A stretch of DNA of 64,000 nucleotides from the NCBI GenBank assembly GCA_036524115.1, contig DATDCY010000315.1, positions 42,032-106,031 on the forward strand. Direction: 5' to 3'. Below, one piece after another: positions 42,652 through 50,919 of this stretch (its first letter is position 1; each line of letters starts with the position of its first letter). This DNA comes from a bacterium. Lineage in GTDB: Bacteria > JAUVQV01 > DATDCY01. The position numbers and the translations under genes were made by a program. The notes under the pieces were generated by a model. It was given only the letters and a program-made list of their open reading frames with translations, was not told the DNA's origin and did not search any database.

Positions 42652-43385
42652 CGGACGCTCCCGCATCGCCGGCCGCGCTCGTCACGGGCGGCAGCAAGGG
42701 CATCGGGCGCGCCATCTGCGTGGAGCTGGCCCGCGTCGGCTACGAGGTGATCGTCAACTACCACTCCGACGCCGACGGCGCCCGCGAGACCGTCGCCCAG
42801 ATCGAGGCCGTGGGCGGCAAGGGCAGCTGCGCCGGCTTCGACGTCGCCGACGCCGAGGCGACCGGCCGGGCCATGGAGGAGATCTTCGCGGCCCACCCCG
42901 CGGTGGACGTGCTCGTCAACAACGCCGGCCGCGTCGCGGACGAACTGTTCGTCATGATGAAGCCGGAGGCCTGGCGCAGCGTGATTGACGTCACCCTCCA
43001 GGGCTTCTACAACGTGACGAAACCGGTGCTGGAGAAGATGGTTGTGCACCGCAGGGGCGCGATCGTCTCGATCGCCTCGGTCTCGGGCCTCATGGGCAAC
43101 CGCGGGCAGGCCAACTACGCCGCCGCCAAGGCCGGCCTCATCGGCGCCAGCCGCTCCGTGGCCGCCGAGGTCGCGCGCCTGGGCATCCGCGTCAACGTCG
43201 TGGCACCCGGCCTGATCCAGACCGCGATGATCCAGGAGGCGCCGGTGCAGAAGATCAAGGGCCTCATCCCGATGGCCCGCGTGGGGACGCCCGAGGAGGT
43301 GGCGCGGGTGGTGCGGTTCCTCTGCTCCGAGGACGCCAGCTACGTCACCGGCCAGGTTCTGTCGGTGAACGGGGGGATGTTCTGA
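42648..43385 (+). CDS. 3-oxoacyl-ACP reductase, FabG type
   Basis: The 245-residue short-chain dehydrogenase has TGGSKGIGRAI (about 13-23, NADPH binding), NNAGRVAD (about 91), catalytic Ser in IASVSGLMGN (about 145), YAAAK (Tyr/Lys about 156-160) and the C-terminal VTGQVLSVNGGMF. It reduces 3-ketoacyl-ACP in chain building and is the only ketoreductase in the window. GTG start overlaps the dehydratase stop (GTGA). Confidence 0.93.
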   Translation: MTDAPASPAALVTGGSKGIGRAICVELARVGYEVIVNYHSDADGARETVAQIEAVGGKGSCAGFDVADAEATGRAMEEIFAAHPAVDVLVNNAGRVADELFVMMKPEAWRSVIDVTLQGFYNVTKPVLEKMVVHRRGAIVSIASVSGLMGNRGQANYAAAKAGLIGASRSVAAEVARLGIRVNVVAPGLIQTAMIQEAPVQKIKGLIPMARVGTPEEVARVVRFLCSEDASYVTGQVLSVNGGMF

Positions 43386-44650
43386 ACCTCAAGCTCATCT
43401 ATCCGCGCTGGCCGAAGCTCATGAGCCAGACGGAGTTCCACCTGCCGCCGCACGGCCCGGTCGTCATGGCCGCCGCCCTGCCGCCGGATGTCGCCGTCAC
43501 CTTCGTCGACGAGAACGTGGAGGAGCTGGACCTCGACGATCGCCCCGACGCGGTCGCCATCTCCATGATGCTCACCAGCCAGGTCCGGCGCGGCTGGGAG
43601 ATCGCCGACGCCTACCGCCGCGCGGGCGTGCCGGTCGTCTGCGGCGGGATCGCCACCATGCTGCACGCCGAGGAGACGCAGACGCACGCCGACGCCGTCT
43701 TCCTCGGCGAGGCCGAGGGGCGCATGGAGACGCTCGTCGACGACCTGCGCCGCCGCCGGCTCAAGCCGGTCTATGACTACCTGCGCCAGCCGCCGCCCAT
43801 CGAGATCGTGGGCACCGCCCGGCGCGACATCCTGCGGCGGGAGCTCTACAACTACCGGGGCGTGCAGATGGTGGATCTCGTGCACGCCTCGCGTGGCTGC
43901 CGCTACAACTGCTACCCCTGCTGCGTCTCCTACCTCGGCGGCCGCGTGTTCCGGCCCCGGCCGATCGACCGGACCATCGCCGAGATGGCCGCCATCGACA
44001 ACAACCGCCTCTTCATCGTGGACAACTCGCTGGCCCAGGACCGGAAGTGGGAGCTGGACCTCTTCCGCGAGATGATCCCCCTGAAGAAGAAGTGGTGCTG
44101 CCACCCCATCGAGGACGACCCCGAGGTGCTCGACCTGGCCGCGCAGGCCGGCGCCTGGTACGTCTACCAGGCGGTCTTCGACACCTCCGACTACATCCGC
44201 GAGCGCATCCGGCGCTACCACGACCACGGCATCGGCGTGGAGGGCACCATCCTGCTCGGCCTGGACGAGCACACCGAGGACGACATCAAGCGCCTCGTCG
44301 ACTTCCTGCTGGAGATCGAGCTGGACCTCGCCGAGTTCACGGTCCTCACGCCGTTCCCCCACACCCGCGCCTACGAAGACCTGCAGCGCGACGGGCGCAT
44401 CCTCTCGCACGACTGGAACGACTACACCGCCGACAAGGTCGTCTTCCAGCCCAAGCAGATGAGCGCGGAGCGGCTCCAGGAGCTGCTGGCGTACGCCTGG
44501 GACACCTTCTACCGCGACGAGCCCCAGCCGATGAAGATGTCGAAGCTCTTCACGAGGGTGATCCGCAAGGAGATGGCCGACGGCACCGCCCGCCCCCGCC
44601 AGCGGGAGCTGCGCGGCCGGGCGTTCGGGAAGACGGTTGGGGGGATGTGA
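43382..44650 (+). CDS. B12-binding-domain radical SAM protein (2), probable CTG start
   Basis: The 422-residue enzyme has a Rossmann-type B12 domain (about 1-125) and CRYNCYPC (Cys173, 177, 180 from the CTG start), then a core with DTSDYIRERIRRYHDHGIGV and PFPHTRAYEDL. An ATG at 43421 would delete the first strand NLKLIYPRWPKL, which matches the usual start of these proteins. The in-frame CTG at 43382 overlaps the FabG stop (CTGA) behind GGGGGG, so it is the likelier start. A lipid-tailoring role is inferred from context. Confidence 0.82.
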   Translation: MNLKLIYPRWPKLMSQTEFHLPPHGPVVMAAALPPDVAVTFVDENVEELDLDDRPDAVAISMMLTSQVRRGWEIADAYRRAGVPVVCGGIATMLHAEETQTHADAVFLGEAEGRMETLVDDLRRRRLKPVYDYLRQPPPIEIVGTARRDILRRELYNYRGVQMVDLVHASRGCRYNCYPCCVSYLGGRVFRPRPIDRTIAEMAAIDNNRLFIVDNSLAQDRKWELDLFREMIPLKKKWCCHPIEDDPEVLDLAAQAGAWYVYQAVFDTSDYIRERIRRYHDHGIGVEGTILLGLDEHTEDDIKRLVDFLLEIELDLAEFTVLTPFPHTRAYEDLQRDGRILSHDWNDYTADKVVFQPKQMSAERLQELLAYAWDTFYRDEPQPMKMSKLFTRVIRKEMADGTARPRQRELRGRAFGKTVGGM

Positions 44651-44671
44651 GGCGGCCGGGAGCCTTCTCCG

Positions 44672-46162
44672 TCAGCCGTCCAGCTCCTCGAACCGGTTCG
44701 CCGCCCTGAGCCGCGCCATCTCGCGCTCGTAGCTCGCGCGCCAGCCGATCTTCCGGCGGCGGCGGCCGAGCACCACCTTGAGCACGGGGCGCACGAGGTA
44801 GAGCCAGATGCCGATCCAGAGCGGCCCCTGCATGCGCGCATGGCGGGAAGGCTCCCACCAGCCCAGGACCTGCTGGCGCTGGTACCAGACCAGGTACTGC
44901 AGGGCGTCGGCGTCCAGGTGCCGGGTCCGCACGTTCGCCCAGATGCCGTTGTAGGTCGAGAAGTCGTCCGCGTTGGTGACCAGCCCCTCGTCCAGCAGCT
45001 GCTGGCGGATGCCGGTCTTGGGGTACGGCGTGAGTATCTGGCAGTAGGGGGAGTCGACGTCGACCTCCTTGAGGAAGCGGTAGTTGTCGATGAAGTCCTG
45101 CTCCTCGTCGTCGGGGAAGCCGAAGATCATGCCCCCCACCACCATGATGCCGTACTTGTGGCACAGTTCCACGGCCCTGCGGGAGGCGTCGAGGATGTCC
45201 CCCTTCTGGGCGGCCTTGAGGTTCTTGCGGGAGGCGCTCTCGATCCCCAGGAAGATGCTCTTGAAGCCCGCGCGGGCCATCAGGGCAACCATCTCCTCGT
45301 TGCGCGACATGGTGACGCAGTCGGCCTGGACGACGAAGTGCATGCCGCGGTAGGCGCGCTCGATGATCGCCTTGCAGATCTCGATGACCCGCGGGGGCGA
45401 GAGCACCATGTTGTCGTCGGAGACGAAGACCCAGCGGCAGCGGCGCTTGTGGTAGATATCGTCGATGTCGGCCAGGATGCGCTCGATCGGGAACGGCCGG
45501 AAGGACTGGCCGTACATGTGCCGGATGCTGCAGAAGTTGCACGAGCGGTTGCAGCCGCGGGAGGTCTCCATGACCTCCACGCTGCGGTTCATGATGTGGT
45601 AGCCCCACGTCAGGCGCCGCTTGTCGCGGATGGGCAGCTTCAGGCGCGCGAGGTCCAGCAGCTCGCCCTTCGGGTTGTGCACGAGCGCGCCGTCCGCCCC
45701 GCGGTGCGAGAGAGAAGGGATCGCGGCGACATCGTCCCTGCCGGCCAGCGCGTTGACCAGGCGCCGGAAGCACTCCTCGCCCTCGCCCCGCACGAGGAAG
45801 TCGATGTCCCGGGCCCCGGGGTCGCGGCCGATCTCCTCGTACATCAAGGTGGCGTGGTAGCCCCCGACCACGATCCTGGCCTGCGGCAGCCACTGCCTGA
45901 CCAGGCGCGCGATCTTGAGGCAGGTGCCGAACTGCCAGGTCATCGACGAGAGGCCGACGACGTCGGGGCGCAGCTTGAGCAGGGTCCGCTGGAGGTACCC
46001 GCGCACGGTGCCACGCTTGCGGACGAGATCGACGAGGAAGACCTCGTGGTCCTCGTCCAGGTTGGCGCCCAGGCTGGCGATGCCGAGATTCGGCATGTGA
46101 AAGGCGGCCTCGTGCATGATGACCGCGGCGACGTCCGGCATGGAAGCGAGCACCACCCTCAT
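44672..46162 (-). CDS. B12-binding-domain radical SAM protein (3)
   Basis: The 496-residue enzyme has a cobalamin-binding domain (about 1-145: VVLASMPDVAAVIMHEAAFH, IVVGGYHATLMYEEIG), CNRSCNFC (Cys204, 208, 211) and a core with GIESASRKNLKAAQKGD. A C-terminal extension with a hydrophobic stretch (PLWIGIWLYLVRPVLKVVLG) should bind the membrane. It belongs with BchE/HpnR-type and lipid-type B12 enzymes. Convergent with radical SAM (2), 21 bases apart. Last gene of the ACP-KS3-acyltransferase unit. Start ATG at 46162; longer frames overlap the acyltransferase. Confidence 0.86.
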   Translation of the reverse strand: MRVVLASMPDVAAVIMHEAAFHMPNLGIASLGANLDEDHEVFLVDLVRKRGTVRGYLQRTLLKLRPDVVGLSSMTWQFGTCLKIARLVRQWLPQARIVVGGYHATLMYEEIGRDPGARDIDFLVRGEGEECFRRLVNALAGRDDVAAIPSLSHRGADGALVHNPKGELLDLARLKLPIRDKRRLTWGYHIMNRSVEVMETSRGCNRSCNFCSIRHMYGQSFRPFPIERILADIDDIYHKRRCRWVFVSDDNMVLSPPRVIEICKAIIERAYRGMHFVVQADCVTMSRNEEMVALMARAGFKSIFLGIESASRKNLKAAQKGDILDASRRAVELCHKYGIMVVGGMIFGFPDDEEQDFIDNYRFLKEVDVDSPYCQILTPYPKTGIRQQLLDEGLVTNADDFSTYNGIWANVRTRHLDADALQYLVWYQRQQVLGWWEPSRHARMQGPLWIGIWLYLVRPVLKVVLGRRRRKIGWRASYEREMARLRAANRFEELDG

Positions 46163-46187
46163 TGCGTCCTCCGATCCTCGCGCGGCC

Positions 46188-46988
46188 TCACCCTTGCGCC
46201 GTCGCCCCGCCGGCCGCGGGCTCCAGCAGCGCCCGCACCTGGGCAATCAGCGCCCGGGTCGAGAAGTTCGGCCGGTCGTACGCCGGGGTGAGGCGCGCCA
46301 GCAGCCGCACCGTGATCGTGTTGGGCCGGCAGGCGGCGAAGCGGAAGCGTCCCGGCGTGAAGAGCCGCTGGGTGTTCCCGATGGCCGCCACGGCCACGGG
46401 CGCCCTGCAGAGCCGGGCGATCTTGAACGCACCGGCCTGGAGCGGGCCGACGGAGCCGTCGCGGCTGCGCGTGCCTTCAGGGAAGACGAAGAGGTTGCCG
46501 CCCCCGGCAAGGAAGGTCCGCATCCCCTCGAGGTGCTCCAGCGTGCGCTCCGAATCGGGGCCGCCGGACGCCAGGTAGCCCGACGCGCGCAGCACCCAGC
46601 CGAGGAAGGGGTAGCGGAAGAGACGTTCCTTGACGACGGTCGTGTGCCGGGGGAAGAGGGAGATGAAGAGCAGCGGGTCGAGATACGAGAGGTGGTTGCA
46701 CACGACGACCGAGCCGCTCACGGCGGTCAGCGCCGGGTCGATCTCCCAGCGCTGCCGGGGCATGAGCAGCCGGCAGAGTCGGAAGAAGCCCCGGTAGAAA
46801 AGATTGTTGAGGCGCTGCGCCGCCCGGGCGCGGTTGTGCCCCAGCGCCATCGCCAGGAGGCAGAGGGGCGCGAAAAAGAACACGAAGCCGAGTATGAAGT
46901 ATCCCCAGAGGACGAGCGTGACCGCGACCTCGACCGCCCACGTCAGGAGGCGCGGCAGGCCCGTTCGTGCGTCCGCGCCGCCGCTCAC
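46188..46988 (-). CDS. PlsC-type lysophosphatidic/acyl acyltransferase
   Basis: The 266-residue membrane protein has an N-terminal helix (about 20-45) and the acyltransferase motifs NHLSYLDPLL (HX4D, about 97), FPEGTRSRDG (about 168) and PVAVAAIGNT. It moves acyl chains from a carrier to a glycerol or lipid hydroxyl and may put the polyene or ladder-type acyl on a lipid. GTG start overlaps the KS3 stop (GTGA). Confidence 0.9.
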   Translation of the reverse strand: MSGGADARTGLPRLLTWAVEVAVTLVLWGYFILGFVFFFAPLCLLAMALGHNRARAAQRLNNLFYRGFFRLCRLLMPRQRWEIDPALTAVSGSVVVCNHLSYLDPLLFISLFPRHTTVVKERLFRYPFLGWVLRASGYLASGGPDSERTLEHLEGMRTFLAGGGNLFVFPEGTRSRDGSVGPLQAGAFKIARLCRAPVAVAAIGNTQRLFTPGRFRFAACRPNTITVRLLARLTPAYDRPNFSTRALIAQVRALLEPAAGGATAQG

Positions 46989-48223
46989 GGCGTCGCCTTC
47001 CGGAGGACGAGGCAGGTGTTGACGCCCCCGAAGGCGAAGTTCTGGATGGCCGCGGTCCGCACGGGCTCCTCGACCAACTGTCGGACGTGGCGGACCATGG
47101 CGCAGCGCTCGTCGACCTCGTCCAGGTTGAGCGTCGGGGCCACGAAGCCCCCGTGCATCATGTAGAGCGTGAGGATGGTCTCGATGGCGCCGCACGAGCC
47201 CATGGTGTGGCCCATGTAGCTCTTGAGGCCCGCCACCCAGGGTCGCCGGCCGTAGATGCCGCCCATGGCCTGGGCCTCCATGACGTCGCCCATCTTGGTG
47301 GCCGTGGCGTGCGCGCTCACGAAGTCGATCTCGTCGGCGCTCACCCGCGCCTCCTCCAGCCCGAGGCGGATCGTGCGCTCGATGCCGCGGACGTCGGGCA
47401 GGATCAGGTCGCCGCCGTTGTTGGTGCAGGCGAAGCCGAGAAGCTCCGCGAGGATGGGCGCCCCGCGGCGTCTGGCCCGCTCGTACTCCTCGAGCACCAC
47501 CGCGCCGGCCCCCTCGCCCACGACGAGGCCGTCGCGCCGATTGTCGAAGGGCCGCGGGGTCAGGTGCGGCGTGGCGTTGAACTCCGTGGAGCAGGCCATC
47601 AGGTTGTCGAAGACCGCCACGGTCGTGGTGTCGTACTCGTCGGCGCCGCCGCAGAGCATGGCGTCCTGCATGCCGAACTTCACCGCCTCGTAGCCGAAGC
47701 CGATGGACTGGCTGCTGGTGGTGCAGGCCGTCGAGGAGGAGATCACCCGGCCGGTGATGCCGAACATCCGCGTGATGTTCACCGCCGTGGTGTGCACCAT
47801 GGACTTGAGATAGTCCACCGCGCCGATGTTCGACAGCCCGCGGTCGTCCTTGCCGAAGAAGGTCCGGTAGATGTCGCGCTGCACGGTGGGGCTGCCGTGG
47901 GTGGAGCCGAAGGCGACGCCCAGGCGCCCGGAGGTGACGAACTCCTCGTCCAGGCCGGAGGCGGCCAGCGCCTCCTTGGCCACCTGGCAGGCGTAGTAGG
48001 CCACCGGCCCCATGGTCTTGCGGTGGTGGCGCGAGAAGCCGTACTCGATGGGGTAGTCCACGGTGCCGAAGACGCCGGCGTGGATCTGGGCGGAGAGCAG
48101 GTCGTCCCTGCGGATGGCCTTGACCCCCGATATCCCCTCGGTCAGGTGCCGGACGATCCCCTCGCGCGTGTTGCCGATGGGGGTGATGGCGGCGCAGCCG
48201 GTGACGACGACCCTGCGGCTCAT
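46985..48223 (-). CDS. Beta-ketoacyl-ACP synthase, FabF type (KS3)
   Basis: The 412-residue enzyme has Cys167 in ISSSTACTTSSQS, His305 in VSAHATATKMGD and His339 in LKSYMGHTMGSCG, an intact triad, and QNFAFGGVNTC. The sequence KTMGPVAYYACQVAKEAL and the GDVMEAQAM loop resemble the second aryl-polyene ketosynthase. It is close behind its own ACP and ahead of the acyltransferase. Confidence 0.92.
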   Translation of the reverse strand: MSRRVVVTGCAAITPIGNTREGIVRHLTEGISGVKAIRRDDLLSAQIHAGVFGTVDYPIEYGFSRHHRKTMGPVAYYACQVAKEALAASGLDEEFVTSGRLGVAFGSTHGSPTVQRDIYRTFFGKDDRGLSNIGAVDYLKSMVHTTAVNITRMFGITGRVISSSTACTTSSQSIGFGYEAVKFGMQDAMLCGGADEYDTTTVAVFDNLMACSTEFNATPHLTPRPFDNRRDGLVVGEGAGAVVLEEYERARRRGAPILAELLGFACTNNGGDLILPDVRGIERTIRLGLEEARVSADEIDFVSAHATATKMGDVMEAQAMGGIYGRRPWVAGLKSYMGHTMGSCGAIETILTLYMMHGGFVAPTLNLDEVDERCAMVRHVRQLVEEPVRTAAIQNFAFGGVNTCLVLRKATP

Positions 48224-48249
48224 CGAAGGAGGAGCCTCGTGCGGCGCCC

Positions 48250-48510
48250 TCAGGCGGCCGTGCGGGCGGCGGCCAGGCGCAGGACGTAGTCCACGATCTG
48301 GCCGACGGTCCTGATCTCCATGGCGCTCTTCTTCTCCTCGTAGGTCAGGGGGCTGCCGAGGAGCAGCTCGATCTCGCGCAGCAGCTCGACCGCGTCGATG
48401 CTGTCGAACTCGTAGGCCTCGCGCAGGTCCTCGTCCTGGCCCGGGTCCTTGATCTCGAAGCGCTCCGCGAAGACCTTGAGGATGGCGGCACGGGCTTCGT
48501 CGCGGGTCAT
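48250..48510 (-). CDS. Acyl carrier protein
   Basis: The 86-residue carrier has the site AYEFDSIDAVELLREIELLL (Ser about 39) with an unusually acidic first half (DPGQDEDLREAYE). ATG 48510 was chosen; the frame stays open to 48591. First gene of the minus-strand unit ACP-KS3-acyltransferase-radical SAM (3). Confidence 0.9.
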   Translation of the reverse strand: MTRDEARAAILKVFAERFEIKDPGQDEDLREAYEFDSIDAVELLREIELLLGSPLTYEEKKSAMEIRTVGQIVDYVLRLAAARTAA

Positions 48511-48562
48511 CGGCACCCCGGACGGCATGACACTGGCGATCGCAGCATGGTCACGACTTTCT

Positions 48563-48591
48563 ACTACAAGAGCCGCCGCCTGAAAAGTCAA
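48563..48591 (-). promoter_or_regulatory. Promoter for the ACP-KS3 operon
   Basis: Minus strand: TTGACT (48591-48586), 17-base spacer, TGTAGT (48568-48563); TAGTAG two bases further on is an alternative -10. This gives a leader of about 45-50 bases to the ACP start. Confidence 0.42.
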
Positions 48592-48617
48592 ATCTTCGTC
48601 GGCCTCGCTTGTGCTTC

Positions 48618-49316
48618 ATGCCGCGCTCTGGCACCGTTTTCACGATGACAGCGCTTGGACAGAGCAGGGTCCCCGAGACGAACGGCACCACGGCCGGCCG
48701 CGCCTACGTCGACGCCTATGACCAGATGCAGGCGGAACACTGGCGGCAGGGCTGGCTTGGGACCGAGGATCTCCTGCTCGAGGGCGTCACGAGCGGATCG
48801 GCGCTGGAAGTCGGGTCGGGGCCTGGCTTTCTCGGCCTGGATTGGCTGCTGCGGACGAAGGGCACCGTCCTCGTCGGTCTTGACATCAACCCCGACATGG
48901 TCGGGCTCGCCGTGAGACACGCGCGGGAACTGGGACTCGGCGACCGCGTCGGGCACGTCCTCGGCTCCGCGGCGGCGCTGCCGTTCGAAGACAACTCCTA
49001 TGACGCCGTCTTCACGAACCGCTCGCTGCACGAGTGGCTCGACCCAGGTCTGGTCTTCGCCGAGATGTGGCGGGTCCTGAAACCCGGCGGCAGGATGTTC
49101 GTGTCCGATCTCCGCAGGAACCTCTCTCCCAAGGCCCGCTACTTCCTCGAGAGCTGCGTGACCTCCGAGCTGGTCAGGGAAAGTCTCCGTGCCTCGATCG
49201 GCGCCGCCTACAACGTCGCGGAGGTGTCGGCCATTCTGGCGGCGGCGGAACTCGGCGACGTGGCGGTCGCCGAGACGATGCTCGGGTTGCGGGTGACGGG
49301 GGTCAAGCCGGCCTGA
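48618..49316 (+). CDS. Class I SAM-dependent methyltransferase
   Basis: The 232-residue soluble enzyme has motif I ALEVGSGPGFLGLDWL (about 62-77), VLVGLDINPDMVGLA (post-I), ALPFEDNSYDAVFTNRSLHEW (motif II) and WRVLKPGGRMFVSDL (motif III), a UbiE/Coq5-like small-molecule methyltransferase. It could methylate a phenolic or aryl head group. In-frame TTG 48609, ATG 48618 and ATG 48645 are all possible starts. Its 3' end overlaps the convergent glycosyl/acyltransferase gene by 14 bases. Confidence 0.85.
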   Translation: MPRSGTVFTMTALGQSRVPETNGTTAGRAYVDAYDQMQAEHWRQGWLGTEDLLLEGVTSGSALEVGSGPGFLGLDWLLRTKGTVLVGLDINPDMVGLAVRHARELGLGDRVGHVLGSAAALPFEDNSYDAVFTNRSLHEWLDPGLVFAEMWRVLKPGGRMFVSDLRRNLSPKARYFLESCVTSELVRESLRASIGAAYNVAEVSAILAAAELGDVAVAETMLGLRVTGVKPA

Positions 49317-50919
49317 TGCGCGCGCCCGGAGGGGGGTCTGCCGGCGGCGCGGCCAGCGGCGGGCCCAGGAAGCGCGAGAAGTGGAACCACTCGAGGGGCC
49401 GCGATCGCACCTCGGCTTCCAGCAGGTCGGCGTAGGCCTGCGCGGCCTCCCGCACGACCTCGCGGCGGCGCTCGCGGCTCGCGGCCGGCAGCGGCAGGGG
49501 GCCGCGCAGGGCGAAGTGGTACTGTCGCGGTGCGCGCCGCGCCGCGAAGAAGACATACAGCGGCGCCCGCGCGACCAGGGCCAGCATGAACGGCGCCTCC
49601 GGCAGGCGCACCTCGTGACCCGCGAAGCGCACGGGCAGCCCCTCCCGGTCCTCGCGCCAGTCCAGGTCGCCGGCCATGGAGACGAAGCCGCCGGAGCGCA
49701 GGAAGGCCGCCCCCTCGACGAGATCGAAGGGCGAGCCGCCGTCCTCGCCCACGACCTGCAGGCGGACGCCGCTGGCCGCGAGGTCCTCCTTCTGCAGGCG
49801 CTCGATGTCCTCCTTGGCGCGCCGGCCGACGTAGAGCATCAGGCGCAGCTCGGGGAGGGAGCGCCGCAGCAGGCGCGCGCCCATCTCCCAGGCGCCGAGG
49901 TGCGACATGAGGAGGATGCCGCCGCGTCCCTCGGCCAGCGACGCGTACAGGTGCTCGCGGCCTTCGAAGGTGAAGCGGATGGCGTCGCCGCTCTCGAGCA
50001 GCAGGCGGTCGAGGTAGACCGTGGTGAACGTCTGGAACTGCCGCCAGGCGCACCACCAGGCGTGCCAGCGGCCGCGGCCGGGGAACAGGGCGCGGTAGAA
50101 CGCGGCGCTCACCGCTGCGCGGCGGGGGAAGAGCACGAAGTAGCCGGCGGCGACCACGCGGGCGGCGACGCCGAAGAGCCAGGCGCCGAAGACCCGCGAC
50201 GCGGCTGCGAGGAGACGATAGAAGAGACGCGGCACGCCCCGGAAGACGCGGCGCACGATCAGGCGGGCGAAGGTGTCCGAGTTGCGGCAGAAGTCCACGA
50301 AGGGCCGGAAGTGCGAGATGCGCTCGGCGCCGAAGTAGCGCACGCTCACCGGCGTCTCGATCGCCGGCAGCCCGGCCCAGGCGGCCTTGACCAGGACCTC
50401 GACCTCGAACTGGTAGCGCCGGGCGCGCAGCTCGAGGGCGAGGACCTCGGGGAGGGGGTAGATGCGCAGGCCGCTCTGGCTGTCGAGCACCCGGGGGCCG
50501 CCCGCCGCGCGGACCCAGAAATTGGAGAAGCCGCGCCCGAAGCGGCTGGTCCACGGGGCGCCCTCGCTCGCCATCTGCCGGCGCTGGCCGACGACGATCG
50601 GCCGTTGCCCGGCCGGGATGGCCGCGATCAGGCGCGGGATGTCCGCCGGGTCGTGCTGGCCGTCGGCGTCGAGCGTGACGGCCCAGTCCGCGTGCTCGGC
50701 CGCGGCCCGGAAGCCGGTGAGCAGCGCCGCGCCCTTGCCGCGGTTCACCGGGTGCCGCAGCAGGCGCACCTGCGGCAGGGCCTCGATGCCGTCGACGCCG
50801 CCGTCCGTGGAGCCGTCGTCCACCACCCAGACCGGCCAGCCCAGCGCCGCGGCCGCGCGCACGACCTCGCGCGCCGTGCGGCCGTGGTTGTACACCGGCA
50901 CGACGACCGCGAGTCTCAT
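49303..50919 (-). CDS. Glycosyltransferase (GT2)-acyltransferase fusion
   Basis: The 538-residue protein has a GT2 domain (about 1-230: VVVPVYNHGRTAREVV, VVDDGSTDGG, VTLDADGQHDPADI with the metal-binding DAD) and a C-terminal LpxL/HtrB-like acyltransferase (about 255-520: LLMSHLGAWEMGARLLR as HX4E motif, SMAGDLDWREDREG). This two-domain protein is a hallmark of aryl-polyene clusters, where it likely helps attach the pigment to a lipid anchor. It follows the fused fatty-acid kinase with a 4-base overlap. Confidence 0.9.
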   Translation of the reverse strand: MRLAVVVPVYNHGRTAREVVRAAAALGWPVWVVDDGSTDGGVDGIEALPQVRLLRHPVNRGKGAALLTGFRAAAEHADWAVTLDADGQHDPADIPRLIAAIPAGQRPIVVGQRRQMASEGAPWTSRFGRGFSNFWVRAAGGPRVLDSQSGLRIYPLPEVLALELRARRYQFEVEVLVKAAWAGLPAIETPVSVRYFGAERISHFRPFVDFCRNSDTFARLIVRRVFRGVPRLFYRLLAAASRVFGAWLFGVAARVVAAGYFVLFPRRAAVSAAFYRALFPGRGRWHAWWCAWRQFQTFTTVYLDRLLLESGDAIRFTFEGREHLYASLAEGRGGILLMSHLGAWEMGARLLRRSLPELRLMLYVGRRAKEDIERLQKEDLAASGVRLQVVGEDGGSPFDLVEGAAFLRSGGFVSMAGDLDWREDREGLPVRFAGHEVRLPEAPFMLALVARAPLYVFFAARRAPRQYHFALRGPLPLPAASRERRREVVREAAQAYADLLEAEVRSRPLEWFHFSRFLGPPLAAPPADPPPGARIRPA

